Shown: positions 16,721 through 26,076 of the stretch, piece after piece
How positions within the stretch are numbered: the first letter of the stretch is position 1
Layout: every line of letters begins with the position of its first letter
DNA from: JACMLD01 sp044227095
GTDB taxonomy: Bacteria; Bacteroidota; Bacteroidia; Chitinophagales; Chitinophagaceae
NCBI GenBank assembly: GCA_044227095.1
Contig: JBGAFV010000001.1
Span: 5,119,734 to 5,183,733 of the forward strand
Direction: 5' to 3'
DNA length: 64,000 bases
Position numbers and translations under genes: made by a program
Notes under the pieces: model-generated
What the model saw: only the letters and a program-made list of their open reading frames with translations
Told to the model about the DNA's origin: nothing
The model's database searches: none

Positions 16721-18319
16721 GTGCAAGAAAACCTATTACTAATATTATCCCTGCTTTTTCTTAGTTCCATGCTTACCATGCTGGCTGGTAAACTAAGAAT
16801 ATCATATCCTATTTTCCTGGTGATTGCAGGTTTATTAATCAGCTTTATTCCAGGCATCCCAGTAATAAGCCTTGATCCGGAGCTTGTGTTTATTATTTTT
16901 CTACCGCCATTATTATATGCTGCAGCATGGAATACATCGTGGAAAGATTTCTGGTTGTACAAAAGGCCAATTGTTTTACTGGCAACCGGGCTTGTAATTT
17001 TTACTTCTGCTGCTGTTGCATTTGCTGCCAATGCCATGATACCAGATTTTTCATTGGCACTTGGCTTTTTGTTGGGAGGCATTATTTCCCCACCAGATGC
17101 TGTTGCAGCTGCATCTGTATTAGCAAACCTGAGCATGCCCAAACGTGTTGTAGCAATACTTGAAGGAGAAAGCCTTTTAAATGATGCATCATCACTAATT
17201 ATTTTTCGTGTGGCACTTGCTGCAGTTTTAACCGGCCAGTTTTTTATCTGGAAAACGGCTGGCAATTTCTTTATTGTTGCTATAGCAGGAATAGCAATAG
17301 GCCTGGCAATTGCAATTGTGGTATATGCAGTGCACCGTTACCTGCCCACTACACCAAGTATAGACACTGTGTTTACCATTGTATCGCCTTACATCATGTA
17401 CATAACTGCAGAGCATTTTCATTTTTCTGGTGTAATGGCAGTAGTTAGCGGGGGACTTTTTTTAAGTTATCGGTCAAATGAAATTTTCAGTTACAACTCA
17501 CGCATACAGGTATATCCTTTTTGGGATACCATTACTTTTCTTTTGAACGGGCTGGTATTTATTTTAATTGGCCTGCAACTGCCTGCCATTACCGCAGCAC
17601 TGGGTGAATATAGAATTATGGATGCAATTTTATATGCGGTTGTTATCAGCCTTATTACTATTGTCATTCGCATCTTATGGATATTCCCGGGTGCATATTT
17701 ACCAAGAATACTTTCAAAAAAAATTCGTACCAAAGAAAAAAGGCCAACATGGCAAATGGTTTTTGTTATTGGATGGAGTGGCATGCGTGGCGTTGTTTCA
17801 CTGGCATCTGCACTAGCAGTTCCGCTAACACTTACCAATGGACAGGTGTTTCCGCACCGAAACCTTATTCTCTTTATCACTTTTGTGGTAATTTTTTTTA
17901 CATTGGTATTGCAGGGATTAAGCCTTCCTTATGTTATACGGTTTTTAAAAGTAAAAGATGAAGAAGCTGTAAATGCCGCAGAAGAAGAATTGACAGTAAG
18001 ATTACGACTGGCAACTGCCGCACTTGAATATATGCAAAGCGAACATGGCGATGACCTGGGCGATGTTGACGCTTTCAGGCGATTAAAAGAACGCTATGAA
18101 AGAATGATAGAAATTACAGGCAAACGTTTATTGAAAGAAGAAGAAACTGTTTCAAAAGCAAGTTTTCTTCCCCGTTACAGGCATATGCTAATAGAAATTG
18201 TTTCTGTAAGAAGAAAAGAAATACAAAAAATGCGCAGCGAAAGAACGTACTCTGAAGAATTGCTCCGCAATAAAGAATGGGAACTTGATCTTGAAGAAGC
18301 AAGATTGATGGAATCCTGA
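16721..18319 (+). CDS. Na+/H+ antiporter, CPA1/NhaP type
   Basis: The start is taken as GTG at 16721 (V/M-QENLLLILSLLFL), which places the first membrane helix at the N-terminus as in the family; an ATG at 16628 would add 31 residues of doubtful sequence. The ~532-residue protein has about 12 hydrophobic segments. Family motifs include FLPPLLYAAAW, GGIISPPDAVAAASV (the transport-site aspartate region) and LEGESLLNDASSLI. A charged, helical cytoplasmic tail of ~110 residues follows the last membrane segment. It should exchange Na+ or K+ for protons in pH and salt homeostasis. It is divergent from the DUF2383 gene. Confidence 0.88.
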   Translation: MQENLLLILSLLFLSSMLTMLAGKLRISYPIFLVIAGLLISFIPGIPVISLDPELVFIIFLPPLLYAAAWNTSWKDFWLYKRPIVLLATGLVIFTSAAVAFAANAMIPDFSLALGFLLGGIISPPDAVAAASVLANLSMPKRVVAILEGESLLNDASSLIIFRVALAAVLTGQFFIWKTAGNFFIVAIAGIAIGLAIAIVVYAVHRYLPTTPSIDTVFTIVSPYIMYITAEHFHFSGVMAVVSGGLFLSYRSNEIFSYNSRIQVYPFWDTITFLLNGLVFILIGLQLPAITAALGEYRIMDAILYAVVISLITIVIRILWIFPGAYLPRILSKKIRTKEKRPTWQMVFVIGWSGMRGVVSLASALAVPLTLTNGQVFPHRNLILFITFVVIFFTLVLQGLSLPYVIRFLKVKDEEAVNAAEEELTVRLRLATAALEYMQSEHGDDLGDVDAFRRLKERYERMIEITGKRLLKEEETVSKASFLPRYRHMLIEIVSVRRKEIQKMRSERTYSEELLRNKEWELDLEEARLMES

Positions 18320-18450
18320 TTAAAATTCCGTTGCGTGAAGACTCACACCTGGACACTCATAATTTTCAATTCCTATTTTCAAACAACGCAAATGCCATTA
18401 CACGTATCCTCTCTTACCATTAAAAATTCTGTTACTTGAAGCTAAACAAT

Positions 18451-19041
18451 ATGGAGATACCCGCGGCAATAGAGCAATTAAAAAAATACATCAGTAGCAT
18501 TTATTCCCTATCGCCTGAATTGCTTGAAGAGCTGGTGTCCATATGGCAACCATTAACTGCTAAAAGAAAAACGATTCTTACACGTGCAGGCGAAACAGAG
18601 AACCATTTATATTTTGTAACTGAAGGCGTACAAAGAGCTTTTTACCTGCACAACAATGATAAAGAAGCTACTATTGTTTTTACTTACCCGTTCTCTTTTA
18701 GTGGTGTTGCAGATTCGTTTTTAAGCAGGATGCCTTCTGCTGTTTTTTTGGAAACATTAACTGGAAGTTCTTTCTTACGTACCACTTATAAGCAAGTTGA
18801 CGATCTGATGAAAAAACATCCTGAAATACTTGCATTCTTTTTTAAAGCTACTGTATTTGCTTTTGCAGGTGTTCTTGAAAGACAGATAGAACTGCAATGC
18901 TTTACTGCCGAAGAAAAATTCAAAACATTGTTAAAGCGAAGTCCGCATATACTTAACCTTGTGCCACATAAATATCTTGCTTCTTATCTTGCACTTGATG
19001 CCAGCACGTTTAGTAAATTGCTAGGTAGCGTTAAAATATAA
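18451..19041 (+). CDS. Crp/Fnr-family transcriptional regulator
   Basis: The ATG at 18451 (MEIPAAIEQLKKYIS) is preferred over a TTG 15 bases earlier. The ~196-residue protein has an N-terminal cyclic-nucleotide-binding-type beta barrel (KRKTILTRAGETENHLYFVTEGVQR) but lacks the strict cAMP phosphate-binding signature. A dimer helix follows (FFFKATVFAFAGVLERQIEL), then a short C-terminal winged helix (VPHKYLASYLALDASTFSKLL). This compact layout is common for Bacteroidota Crp-like proteins. It is followed after 67 bases by the DinB gene, which it may control. Confidence 0.82.
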   Translation: MEIPAAIEQLKKYISSIYSLSPELLEELVSIWQPLTAKRKTILTRAGETENHLYFVTEGVQRAFYLHNNDKEATIVFTYPFSFSGVADSFLSRMPSAVFLETLTGSSFLRTTYKQVDDLMKKHPEILAFFFKATVFAFAGVLERQIELQCFTAEEKFKTLLKRSPHILNLVPHKYLASYLALDASTFSKLLGSVKI

Positions 19042-19108
19042 AAATCTTGGCCTGCACCAAGAATTTATAAGAGCAGGTGGTGCAGCTTTGCAGTATAAAA
19101 TAGAAATT

Positions 19109-19705
19109 ATGCAAACTTATTCCACGGCCCTATTGCTTAAGGAGCTGCATACGCAAACGCTTTCTTTTCTTGAAGAAGCAGTGCAGCAATGGCAAATGAT
19201 GCCAGGTGAAAAATTTTCTTATCAGCCATCACCTGCACAATGGAGCGCAAAGCAATGCATTGCACATTTAAACAGTTATGGCGATTATTACCTCCCCGCT
19301 ATTGATAGAGCCATCAAAAAAGCAAAACACAAAGGCAGTAAATCACAACAGCAGTTTACACCCGGCAGGCTGGGCAATTATTTTACACAAATGATGAAGC
19401 CCGGCACTGATGCCAAGCCTTCAAAAAAAATAAAAGCATTTAAAAAATACATCCACCCCAATACAGAAGATGGCGATGCAATTATTGCAAAATTTATAGA
19501 ACAGCAGGAGCAAATGCTTTTATTGATTGATGCAGCAACTGAAATAAATTTGGAAACAACACGTGTAGGCATTTCTATTGCACCTCTTATACAACTTAAA
19601 TTGGGAGATGTATTTATGTTTATTACTGAACATAACAAACGCCACATAGCACAGGCACAAAGGGCTGTTAATGCTTTTTCACCTGCCTGGGCAATATCAA
19701 GCTAA
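19109..19705 (+). CDS. DinB-superfamily protein
   Basis: The start is the ATG at 19109 (MQTYSTALLLKELH); a TTG 21 bases upstream is less likely. The 198-residue helical protein carries the DinB four-helix-bundle metal site: WSAKQCIAHLNSYGDYY (first His) and FITEHNKRHIAQAQR (two further His). Members are often thiol-dependent enzymes such as bacillithiol transferases, or of unknown role. It lies between a Crp/Fnr regulator and a TrmO-like gene, all on one strand with short gaps (67 and 20 bases), suggesting an operon. Confidence 0.85.
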   Translation: MQTYSTALLLKELHTQTLSFLEEAVQQWQMMPGEKFSYQPSPAQWSAKQCIAHLNSYGDYYLPAIDRAIKKAKHKGSKSQQQFTPGRLGNYFTQMMKPGTDAKPSKKIKAFKKYIHPNTEDGDAIIAKFIEQQEQMLLLIDAATEINLETTRVGISIAPLIQLKLGDVFMFITEHNKRHIAQAQRAVNAFSPAWAISS

Positions 19706-19725
19706 AAATAATTATAGTACAGTTT

Positions 19726-20181
19726 ATGCAAATTACACTTCAACCCATTGGCTTTGTTAAAAACGCCCGCAAACAACCAGATGATGATAACTGGGCAACG
19801 GTTATTTCAGAAATTGAACTGGCAGATCACATACCTGTTACTGCATTCAACAATATTTTGCAATTCTCCCACCTTGAAATCATTTACTATTTCAACAAAG
19901 TAAAAGCTGAAGCTATTGTATACAGTGGTCATCCACGTAGCAATTCAGCTTATCCGGATATGGGCATATTTGCGCAAAGAAAAAAAGACAGGCCAAATAC
20001 AATTGGTCTTTGCACAGTAGAATTACTAACACAAGAAGGGAAAACCATCACCGTAAAATACCTTGATGCAATTGACGGAACTCCGGTGCTTGATATAAAA
20101 CCAGTGTTTAAAGAATTTGGAACCAAGACAACAATTAAACAACCTGCATGGGTAGAAGACTTGATGCGCAAATACTGGTAA
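19726..20181 (+). CDS. TrmO/TsaA-like SAM-dependent tRNA methyltransferase domain protein
   Basis: A 151-residue protein starting PIGFVKNARKQPDDDNW. It has GHPRSNSAYPDMGIFAQRK, then RPNTIGLCTVELL and LDAIDGTPVLDIKPV, the signature blocks of the TrmO (formerly TsaA/UPF0066) fold, which methylates N6-threonylcarbamoyladenosine-37 in tRNA using SAM. It lacks the C-terminal extension of the longer E. coli enzyme, and the GHPR segment differs from canonical TrmO, so substrate identity is uncertain. It lies 20 bases after the DinB gene. Confidence 0.8.
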   Translation: MQITLQPIGFVKNARKQPDDDNWATVISEIELADHIPVTAFNNILQFSHLEIIYYFNKVKAEAIVYSGHPRSNSAYPDMGIFAQRKKDRPNTIGLCTVELLTQEGKTITVKYLDAIDGTPVLDIKPVFKEFGTKTTIKQPAWVEDLMRKYW

Positions 20182-20196
20182 TAATACTTCGTAATA

Positions 20197-20255
20197 AAAA
20201 CATTTAAGGCTGTCCAATGCCGTTATACAGTCCTGTATTAGCTGGTAAATGTTTT
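20197..20255. other. Long inverted repeat downstream of the TrmO-like gene
   Basis: AAAACATTTA (20197-20206) and TAAATGTTTT (20246-20255) are exact reverse complements separated by 39 bases. The position just after the TrmO-like stop suggests a transcript-end structure, but the loop is long for a simple terminator. The rest of this 248-bp gap shows no gene. Confidence 0.3.
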
Positions 20256-20429
20256 CATGTATGAGTTTATTACTGTTGAAACAATGTTCATCTTCATTTT
20301 AATTTTTTGAGGAAAAGCCTCCACACATAAGTTAAAATTGAATTAAGATTGATATAGAATTGCTTTCAAAAAATTTATATGTCTTTCTGGTACGATAATT
20401 TCGTTGATGCAAATCAAATCCTTTGAATT

Positions 20430-20693
20430 ATGAAATGGTTTATGAAATCAATCGAAATTAATTTTCGCTATTGGGGCGATACAGTGAAAGCCAATATTGT
20501 TCAGCAGGAAGATGCACGTGGCGTAGTTTATCCAATTAAATTGAATGGTAATTATTGTTTCACTTTACGGTACAACCAGGAAAATGAATGGATGATTGTA
20601 AAAGAAAGAAATGGAATAACCCCACGTGTAGATAAAGAATTGCTGAACCGCATATTAAAACCGTTGGAAACAAAATTAAATTGGGCAGCATAA
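20430..20693 (+). CDS. Small hypothetical protein
   Basis: An 87-residue, soluble-looking protein (IEINFRYWGDTVKANIVQQ, then YCFTLRYNQENEWMIVKERN) that reads as two or three beta strands followed by a helix (LLNRILKPLETKLNWAA). It has no signal peptide, no membrane segment and no motif I recognise. ATG at 20430 or the internal ATG at 20442 could be the start. A hairpin terminator follows at 20750, supporting a real, singly transcribed gene. Confidence 0.6.
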   Translation: MKWFMKSIEINFRYWGDTVKANIVQQEDARGVVYPIKLNGNYCFTLRYNQENEWMIVKERNGITPRVDKELLNRILKPLETKLNWAA

Positions 20694-20749
20694 TACAGTC
20701 CTCATAGCATTACAAAAAGTCTCTATTACAGTTGAAGGAGTCGCAGACG

Positions 20750-20780
20750 GCAGCAATCTATTTGCTGCTGTTTGCTTTTA
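20750..20780 (+). terminator. Rho-independent terminator
   Basis: GCAGCAA (20750-20756) pairs with TTGCTGC (20762-20768) across a short loop and is followed by a T-rich tail (TGTTTGCTTTT). It lies 57 bases after the 87-residue gene. Confidence 0.7.
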
Positions 20781-20841
20781 ATCATGTTTAACAACAGCTA
20801 AATCGTTTTGAGAAAGCCTGTATGCCATGGTTTTATATGAA

Positions 20842-20872
20842 TTGTGCTGATAAAATAAACACCTTATTTTTG
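20842..20872 (+). promoter_or_regulatory. Promoter of the FAD/Fe-S oxidoreductase gene
   Basis: TTG (20842-20844), 20 bases, then TATTTTTG (20865-20872) matches the Bacteroidota -33/-7 consensus (TTTG / TAnnTTTG). The predicted leader to the GTG start at 20907 is about 30 bases. Confidence 0.6.
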
Positions 20873-20906
20873 CAGCCGCCGGTAACCCAAACCAACCGGA
20901 TTAAAG

Positions 20907-23807
20907 GTGGAATTACAGAACTTAGCCCAACAACTTGAAGGAGAACTTTATTTCGACAAAACCATGCGTACCCTGTATGCAACAGACGCATCAGCATACC
21001 GCGAAATTCCGAAAGCAGTAGCAATACCTAAATCTCTACAGGATATAAAACGCCTCATTGCGTTTGCCAAAGAAAATAATACGTCGCTTATTCCAAGAAC
21101 TGCAGGCACATCGCTGGCCGGCCAGGTAGTTGGCAACGGCATTGTGGTAGATGTTTCAAAAAACTTTACACAAATAATAGAACTAAATAAAGAAGAAAGA
21201 TGGGTGCGTGTACAGCCCGGCGTTGTAAGAGATGAACTGAACATGTTTCTTAAACCACATGGTTTTCTTTTTGGCCCCGAAACTTCTACTGCTAACAGAG
21301 CGATGATAGGCGGAATGGTAGGCAATAATTCATGCGGTTCTAATTCTGTTGTTTACCGCAGTACACGGGAGCATTTGCTGGAAGTAAAAGCACTGTTAAG
21401 CGACGGAAACGAAGTTGAATTTAAATCGATAAGCATTGATGCATTTCATGAAAAATGTGAAGGCGATACGCTTGAAGCATCTATCTATAAAAAAATACGT
21501 ACCCTGCTCAGCAATTATGAAAACCAGCAGGAGATAAGAAAAGAATTTCCAAAGAAATCTGTAGAGCGCAGGAACACCGGCTATGCAATTGATGTATTGT
21601 TAGATACTGCGCCTTTTACAGCAGGTGAACCAGATTTTAATTTTTGCAAACTGATTGCCGGCTCAGAAGGTACGCTTGCTTTTATTACAGAAATAAAACT
21701 GAACGTAGAACCGCTTCCGCCAAAAGAAATGGGTTTGCTTTGCGTGCATTTTAATAGCATTGATGAAGCATTGCGTGCCAATCTTATTGCCATGCAATAT
21801 GCGCCCAGTGCAAGCGAACTGATAGATCATTATATACTTGAATGCACCAAAGAAAATAAAGAGCAATTAAAAAATCGTTTTTTTGTACAAGGAGATCCCG
21901 GCGCTATATTGGTTATAGAATTTAACCGAAACTCACGTGAAGAGGTAAGCGCTATTTGCAGCCAGGTAGAAGCCAGCATGCGTGCCGCTTCACTAGGTTA
22001 TCATTTCCCGCTATTGTTTGGAGATGATACAAAAAAAATATGGAGCCTGCGCAAAGCTGGTTTAGGATTGTTAAGTAATCTTCCCGGCGATGCTAAAGCA
22101 GTTCCTGTAATTGAAGATACTGCTGTAGATGTAGCAGACTTGCCCGCTTATATCCGTGATTTTAACGAAATCCTGAAAAAATACAACCTCTATTCTGTGC
22201 ATTATGCACATGCAGGTTCGGGTGAAATACATTTAAGGCCCATTATCAATTTAAAAACCGAAGAAGGTAACCGCCTCTTCCGCATTATTGCTGAAGAAAT
22301 TGCTACACTGGTAAAAAAATACAATGGCTCTTTAAGTGGCGAACATGGCGATGGAAGATTGCGTGGAGAATTTATAAAACAAATGGTGGGCGAAAAAAAT
22401 TACCAGTTACTGAAAGAAATAAAATATACCTGGGACCCGCAGAATATTTTCAACCCAAATAAAATTGTAGACACACCCCCTATGAACAGTATGCTGCGCT
22501 ATACACCAGGCCAGCAAACACCTGCATTTAAAACTATTTTTCGCTTTCATAACCAGGATGTGCTACAACATGCAGAACAATGCAATGGCTCAGGCGATTG
22601 CCGCAAAACACATCTTTCCGGCGGTACCATGTGCCCTTCGTTTATGGCCACACGCAACGAGAAAGATACAACAAGGGCAAGGGCAAATATCCTGCGTGAG
22701 TTTTTAACACACTCAGAAAAAATAAACCGGTTTGACCATAAAGAGATTTACGAAGTGATGGATCTCTGTCTTAGTTGTAAAGGTTGCAAATCTGAATGCC
22801 CTTCTAATGTAGACGTGGCAAAACTGAAAGCAGAGTTCATGCAACATTATTACGATGCTAATGGTGTTCCTTTCCGTTCTAAGCTGATTGCCAATTTTAG
22901 CAAATCTGCTAAGCTTGGTGCTATAGCACCTGGCATGTATAATTTTATGGTTACCAATAAAGCCATAAGTAATGTAATTAAAAAACTTTCGGGCTTTGCA
23001 GTTGAAAGATCAATGCCTACGATGCACACCACTACGCTGAAAAGCTGGTATTCAAAACATCCTGCAAAGAAAAGCGATAAAAAAGTTTACCTGTTTTGCG
23101 ATGAATTCACCAATTATAACGATACAACTATTGGCATTACCGCTATTCAGTTGCTGGAAAAGCTGGGTTACGAAGTGATTATTCCGCAACACGAAGAAAG
23201 TGGAAGAACCTGGTTATCGAAAGGATTGATCCGCAAAGCAAAAGAAATCGTAAACAAAAACATTGAACTGCTATCACCTATAATTAATCAATCTGCTCCA
23301 TTAATTGGCATTGAGCCATCTGCAATATTAACTTTCCGGGATGAATACATTGATCTAGCAGACGATGACAAATTGGAGAAAGCAAAATCTTTATCTGCCA
23401 ATGTTTTTTTAATTGATGAGTTTATTGCCGGTGAAATTGAGAAAGGAAATATTTCGTCAGCGCAATTCACCAAAGAAAAAAAGAAAATTGTTTTGCACGG
23501 GCATTGCCAGCAAAAAGCATTGTCTTCTGTTGCACCTTCAGTAAAACTTTTATCGCTGCCGCAAAATTATACTGTAGAAACCATCCCTTCCGGTTGCTGC
23601 GGTATGGCAGGTTCTTTTGGTTACGAAAAAGAACATTATGATCTTTCTATGAAAATTGGCGAAATGGTTTTGTTTCCTACCGTACGCAAACAGGCAGAAG
23701 AAAATATTATTGCAGCGCCGGGTACCAGTTGCCGTCACCAGATAAAAGACGGTACAGGTAAAAAAGCATTGCACCCTGTTGAAGTATTGTACAAGGCGTT
23801 AGTATAA
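20907..23807 (+). CDS. FAD-linked oxidoreductase with Fe-S and CCG domains (D-lactate dehydrogenase-like, YdiJ/Dld type)
   Basis: A 966-residue protein starting at GTG, supported by the promoter just upstream. Order: PCMH-type FAD-binding domain (~35-225; PRTAGTSLAGQVVGNGIVVDV and ETSTANRAMIGGMVGNNSCGS), FAD-oxidase C-terminal domain (~270-520; HYAHAGSGEIHLRP and GSLSGEHGDGRLRGEF), a ferredoxin-like domain with cysteines in CNGSGDCRKTHLSGGTMCP and CLSCKGCKSECP (~620-632), and a C-terminal CCG domain (CCGMAGSFGYE, ~897). This is the fused form of D-lactate or D-2-hydroxyacid dehydrogenase, probably passing electrons to quinone at the membrane. Exact substrate not determinable from sequence. 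Confidence 0.88.
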   Translation: MELQNLAQQLEGELYFDKTMRTLYATDASAYREIPKAVAIPKSLQDIKRLIAFAKENNTSLIPRTAGTSLAGQVVGNGIVVDVSKNFTQIIELNKEERWVRVQPGVVRDELNMFLKPHGFLFGPETSTANRAMIGGMVGNNSCGSNSVVYRSTREHLLEVKALLSDGNEVEFKSISIDAFHEKCEGDTLEASIYKKIRTLLSNYENQQEIRKEFPKKSVERRNTGYAIDVLLDTAPFTAGEPDFNFCKLIAGSEGTLAFITEIKLNVEPLPPKEMGLLCVHFNSIDEALRANLIAMQYAPSASELIDHYILECTKENKEQLKNRFFVQGDPGAILVIEFNRNSREEVSAICSQVEASMRAASLGYHFPLLFGDDTKKIWSLRKAGLGLLSNLPGDAKAVPVIEDTAVDVADLPAYIRDFNEILKKYNLYSVHYAHAGSGEIHLRPIINLKTEEGNRLFRIIAEEIATLVKKYNGSLSGEHGDGRLRGEFIKQMVGEKNYQLLKEIKYTWDPQNIFNPNKIVDTPPMNSMLRYTPGQQTPAFKTIFRFHNQDVLQHAEQCNGSGDCRKTHLSGGTMCPSFMATRNEKDTTRARANILREFLTHSEKINRFDHKEIYEVMDLCLSCKGCKSECPSNVDVAKLKAEFMQHYYDANGVPFRSKLIANFSKSAKLGAIAPGMYNFMVTNKAISNVIKKLSGFAVERSMPTMHTTTLKSWYSKHPAKKSDKKVYLFCDEFTNYNDTTIGITAIQLLEKLGYEVIIPQHEESGRTWLSKGLIRKAKEIVNKNIELLSPIINQSAPLIGIEPSAILTFRDEYIDLADDDKLEKAKSLSANVFLIDEFIAGEIEKGNISSAQFTKEKKKIVLHGHCQQKALSSVAPSVKLLSLPQNYTVETIPSGCCGMAGSFGYEKEHYDLSMKIGEMVLFPTVRKQAEENIIAAPGTSCRHQIKDGTGKKALHPVEVLYKALV

Positions 23808-23936
23808 AATATTTTTTATTAAGCCAGCATTATCACTTTGTGTAGCAATTGTTGCGTCGCACCATTCAGCTTCACTCCTTTTTTTACCACAGAGGTAATT
23901 GAGGGTTATACAGCGTTAAAAGAGTAATCTGCTGCG

Positions 23937-25130
23937 TCATTTTATATTACCACCTGGTGGAAGGCCACTAGGAACTGATGCAGGTATCGTTTTATCATAC
24001 GTATCATCATTTAAAGCATTGAGAAAGATAGCAATGTTGTCAATGTTTTTAAAATCCAGTTTCATAATAACAGCAAGTGTATCTAATTGTTCTTTCCTTA
24101 GGTGTTTGTTGGGGAGTTCACCGTGCAAATCTTCATAAAACAGCAATACATTTTCTATAGTTGGAATCTTGCCATTGTGCATGTATGGCCTTGTAAAACG
24201 CAGGTTTCTTACCGTTGGGGTACGGAATGCAAATGTTTTTTGATATCCGGAATCAGGCGTTGTTAGTTTTTCGTTCTCCACCACCCCCAGCACATGCGGT
24301 TTAAAATCAGAAAACATTGACCCGTTGTGGCACCTGGCACAACCTGCATCCATAAAGGCTTTCATTCCATCCAATTCACGTTCAGACATAGCCGTTACAT
24401 CGCCACGCATGTACTTGTCGAACCTGGAGTTGTTGGCCAGCAGCGATCTTTCAAAAGCGGCAATTGCTTTACGTGTATCAGATAGGGTTATCTCTTTGCT
24501 TTCAGGAAAAACTTTTTTAAACAGGCTTTTATATTGCGGTATATCGTTCAGCCGTTTCACAATTTCGCCGGCTATAGCTGTTTCGGTAAACTGGTGACCA
24601 CGCATTTCTTCAAAAGCTGCAATAGGAATAAATGATTGCACCTCTAATCCCCTGGCGCGGTTATCCCAAAACATAGGGGCATCCTGCGGCGAGTAGTTAC
24701 CATTTTCATCAATACCGTTGAACGCTATATTCAGCAGCGACGGTGCATTTCTTTTTACAAAAGGAATATCATTGGGTTGCCTGAAACTTCTTTTTTCACC
24801 TATACCTTTTCCATTAACGCCTACAGACAAATCAAGGCTTTCTGCATAGCCATATTCCGGATGGTGACAAGTGGCACAGGCCACATCTTTTCCGCCAGAT
24901 AAAATAGGATCAAAAAACAAGAGCCTACCAAGGTTTATTTTTTCTGGTGTACCCAGATTATCTGCAGGAGAATTATATGAGAGAGGAAGTGCATTGATCG
25001 ATCCCAAACCAGGCCGTCTCTTTTTTGGTGATGATTGTTCCGTTTTTTCAAGAGACGACTGGCAGGCATTGAACAAAGAAATAGTCAGCGCAATCTGTAC
25101 AACAATACAATACGTCCTTTTTACCTGCAT
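23937..25130 (-). CDS. Dihaem cytochrome c peroxidase (MauG/CcpA family), lipoprotein
   Basis: A 397-residue protein with a lipobox-type signal (SLFNACQ, Cys ~23). Two haem c motifs are visible, C85-A-T-C88-H89 (followed by HPEYGYAE) and C264-A-R-C267-H268 (followed by NGSMFSD), with family blocks GRLLFFDPILSGG, APSLLNIAF, FDKYMRGD and RPYMHNGKIPTIENVL. It should reduce hydrogen peroxide in the periplasm or oxidise an unknown substrate, as MauG relatives do. It converges with the upstream oxidoreductase gene. The 129-bp gap between them contains repeat-like fragments (GTTGCGTCGCAC and ACCACAGAGG). Confidence 0.88.
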   Translation of the reverse strand: MQVKRTYCIVVQIALTISLFNACQSSLEKTEQSSPKKRRPGLGSINALPLSYNSPADNLGTPEKINLGRLLFFDPILSGGKDVACATCHHPEYGYAESLDLSVGVNGKGIGEKRSFRQPNDIPFVKRNAPSLLNIAFNGIDENGNYSPQDAPMFWDNRARGLEVQSFIPIAAFEEMRGHQFTETAIAGEIVKRLNDIPQYKSLFKKVFPESKEITLSDTRKAIAAFERSLLANNSRFDKYMRGDVTAMSERELDGMKAFMDAGCARCHNGSMFSDFKPHVLGVVENEKLTTPDSGYQKTFAFRTPTVRNLRFTRPYMHNGKIPTIENVLLFYEDLHGELPNKHLRKEQLDTLAVIMKLDFKNIDNIAIFLNALNDDTYDKTIPASVPSGLPPGGNIK

Positions 25131-25268
25131 GCAGCAAAACTATTACAAATAAAAAACAATTTAATCTTCAATTAATGATCCTTTTTTACATAAATTCATT
25201 TTATAGATTGACCCACGGCCCACATCGAATAACAATATTTTTTAATTTTATCTTCTAAAGGTTACGCA

Positions 25269-25958
25269 ATGAAAACAATTATCATCACCGGTGCCAATGG
25301 CAACCTCGGCACTGCATGCGTTAAAAAGTTATTGACAGAAGGCTATAAAGTAATAGCAGTAGATGGCCATAACAATCATCTTGATTTTGCCAATGGCCAT
25401 GCTGCTTATGAGTTTGCTACCGTTAACCTCACCAATGAAGAAGAAACCAATAATTTTGTTGTTGCCACCATAAAGAAATACGGAAAAGTTGATGCAGCAC
25501 TAATGCTGGTTGGTGGATTTGCTGCGGGCAATATAAATGCTACAAGCGGTGCAGACATTCATAAAATGTTTTCACTAAATTTTGAGACTGCTTATTATAT
25601 CGCAAAGCCTTTATTAAACCATATGCAGCAAAGCAGCTATGGCCGTCTTTTTTTTATTGGTGCAAGGCCTGCGCTTAATCCTGCACAGGGAAAAGATTTG
25701 ATGGCTTATGCACTTACCAAATCACTTGTATTTAAACTGGCCGATTTTATTAATGAAGACAACAAAGGCAAAAATATTACTGCTACAGTAGTGGTTCCAA
25801 GCACTATTGATACCGAACTAAACCGGAAAAGTATGCCCGATGCAGACCCTGCTAACTGGGTAACCCCCGAAGCAATAGCAGATACTATAGCATTTGCGTT
25901 ATCAGATAAGGGAAATGTGTTGAGAGAGTCTGTGCTTAAAGTGTATAATAATTCCTAA
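25269..25958 (+). CDS. Short-chain dehydrogenase/reductase (SDR)
   Basis: A 229-residue classical SDR: nucleotide-binding glycine motif TGANGNLGTACV at the N-terminus and the YxxxK motif in YALTKSLVFKLADF with ATVVVPSTIDTELNR after it. The NNAG-like position reads LMLVGGFAAGN, and the catalytic serine position lies in FIGARPALNP, where no Ser is obvious. The substrate cannot be deduced. It is a monocistronic gene divergent from the cytochrome c peroxidase and convergent with the Nramp-like gene. Confidence 0.8.
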   Translation: MKTIIITGANGNLGTACVKKLLTEGYKVIAVDGHNNHLDFANGHAAYEFATVNLTNEEETNNFVVATIKKYGKVDAALMLVGGFAAGNINATSGADIHKMFSLNFETAYYIAKPLLNHMQQSSYGRLFFIGARPALNPAQGKDLMAYALTKSLVFKLADFINEDNKGKNITATVVVPSTIDTELNRKSMPDADPANWVTPEAIADTIAFALSDKGNVLRESVLKVYNNS

Positions 25959-25995
25959 ATATGGAACGCAGATTTTTATGATTAAGCAGATATTT

Positions 25996-26076
25996 ACCAC
26001 ATAGTATCATAGAAACATAGAGGCACATAGTATTTCCTTTGTGCTTCTTTGTGTTCTCCGCGCCTCCGTGGTTATG
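25996..26076. repeat. Inverted pair of the CCACRGAG intergenic repeat
   Basis: A left arm ACCACATAG...AACATAGAGGCACATAG and a right arm GTGTTCTCCGCGCCTCCGTGGTTA are diverged reverse complements and form a long imperfect hairpin between the convergent SDR and Nramp-like genes. The right arm overlaps the Nramp-like stop codon. Related copies lie at 31833, 34498 and 37143. Confidence 0.6.

Noticed and set aside
16603..17265. Long open frame (220 codons) on the minus strand inside the Na+/H+ antiporter gene
   Set aside because: It is antisense to a secure membrane transporter gene, has low-complexity Ala/Ser-rich content and no family match; it reflects codon bias of the real gene.
18451..19041. 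Frameshifted or truncated Crp/Fnr regulator
   Set aside because: The C-terminus (YLASYLALDASTFSKLL) is the normal compact winged helix of Bacteroidota Crp-like proteins; length is ordinary.
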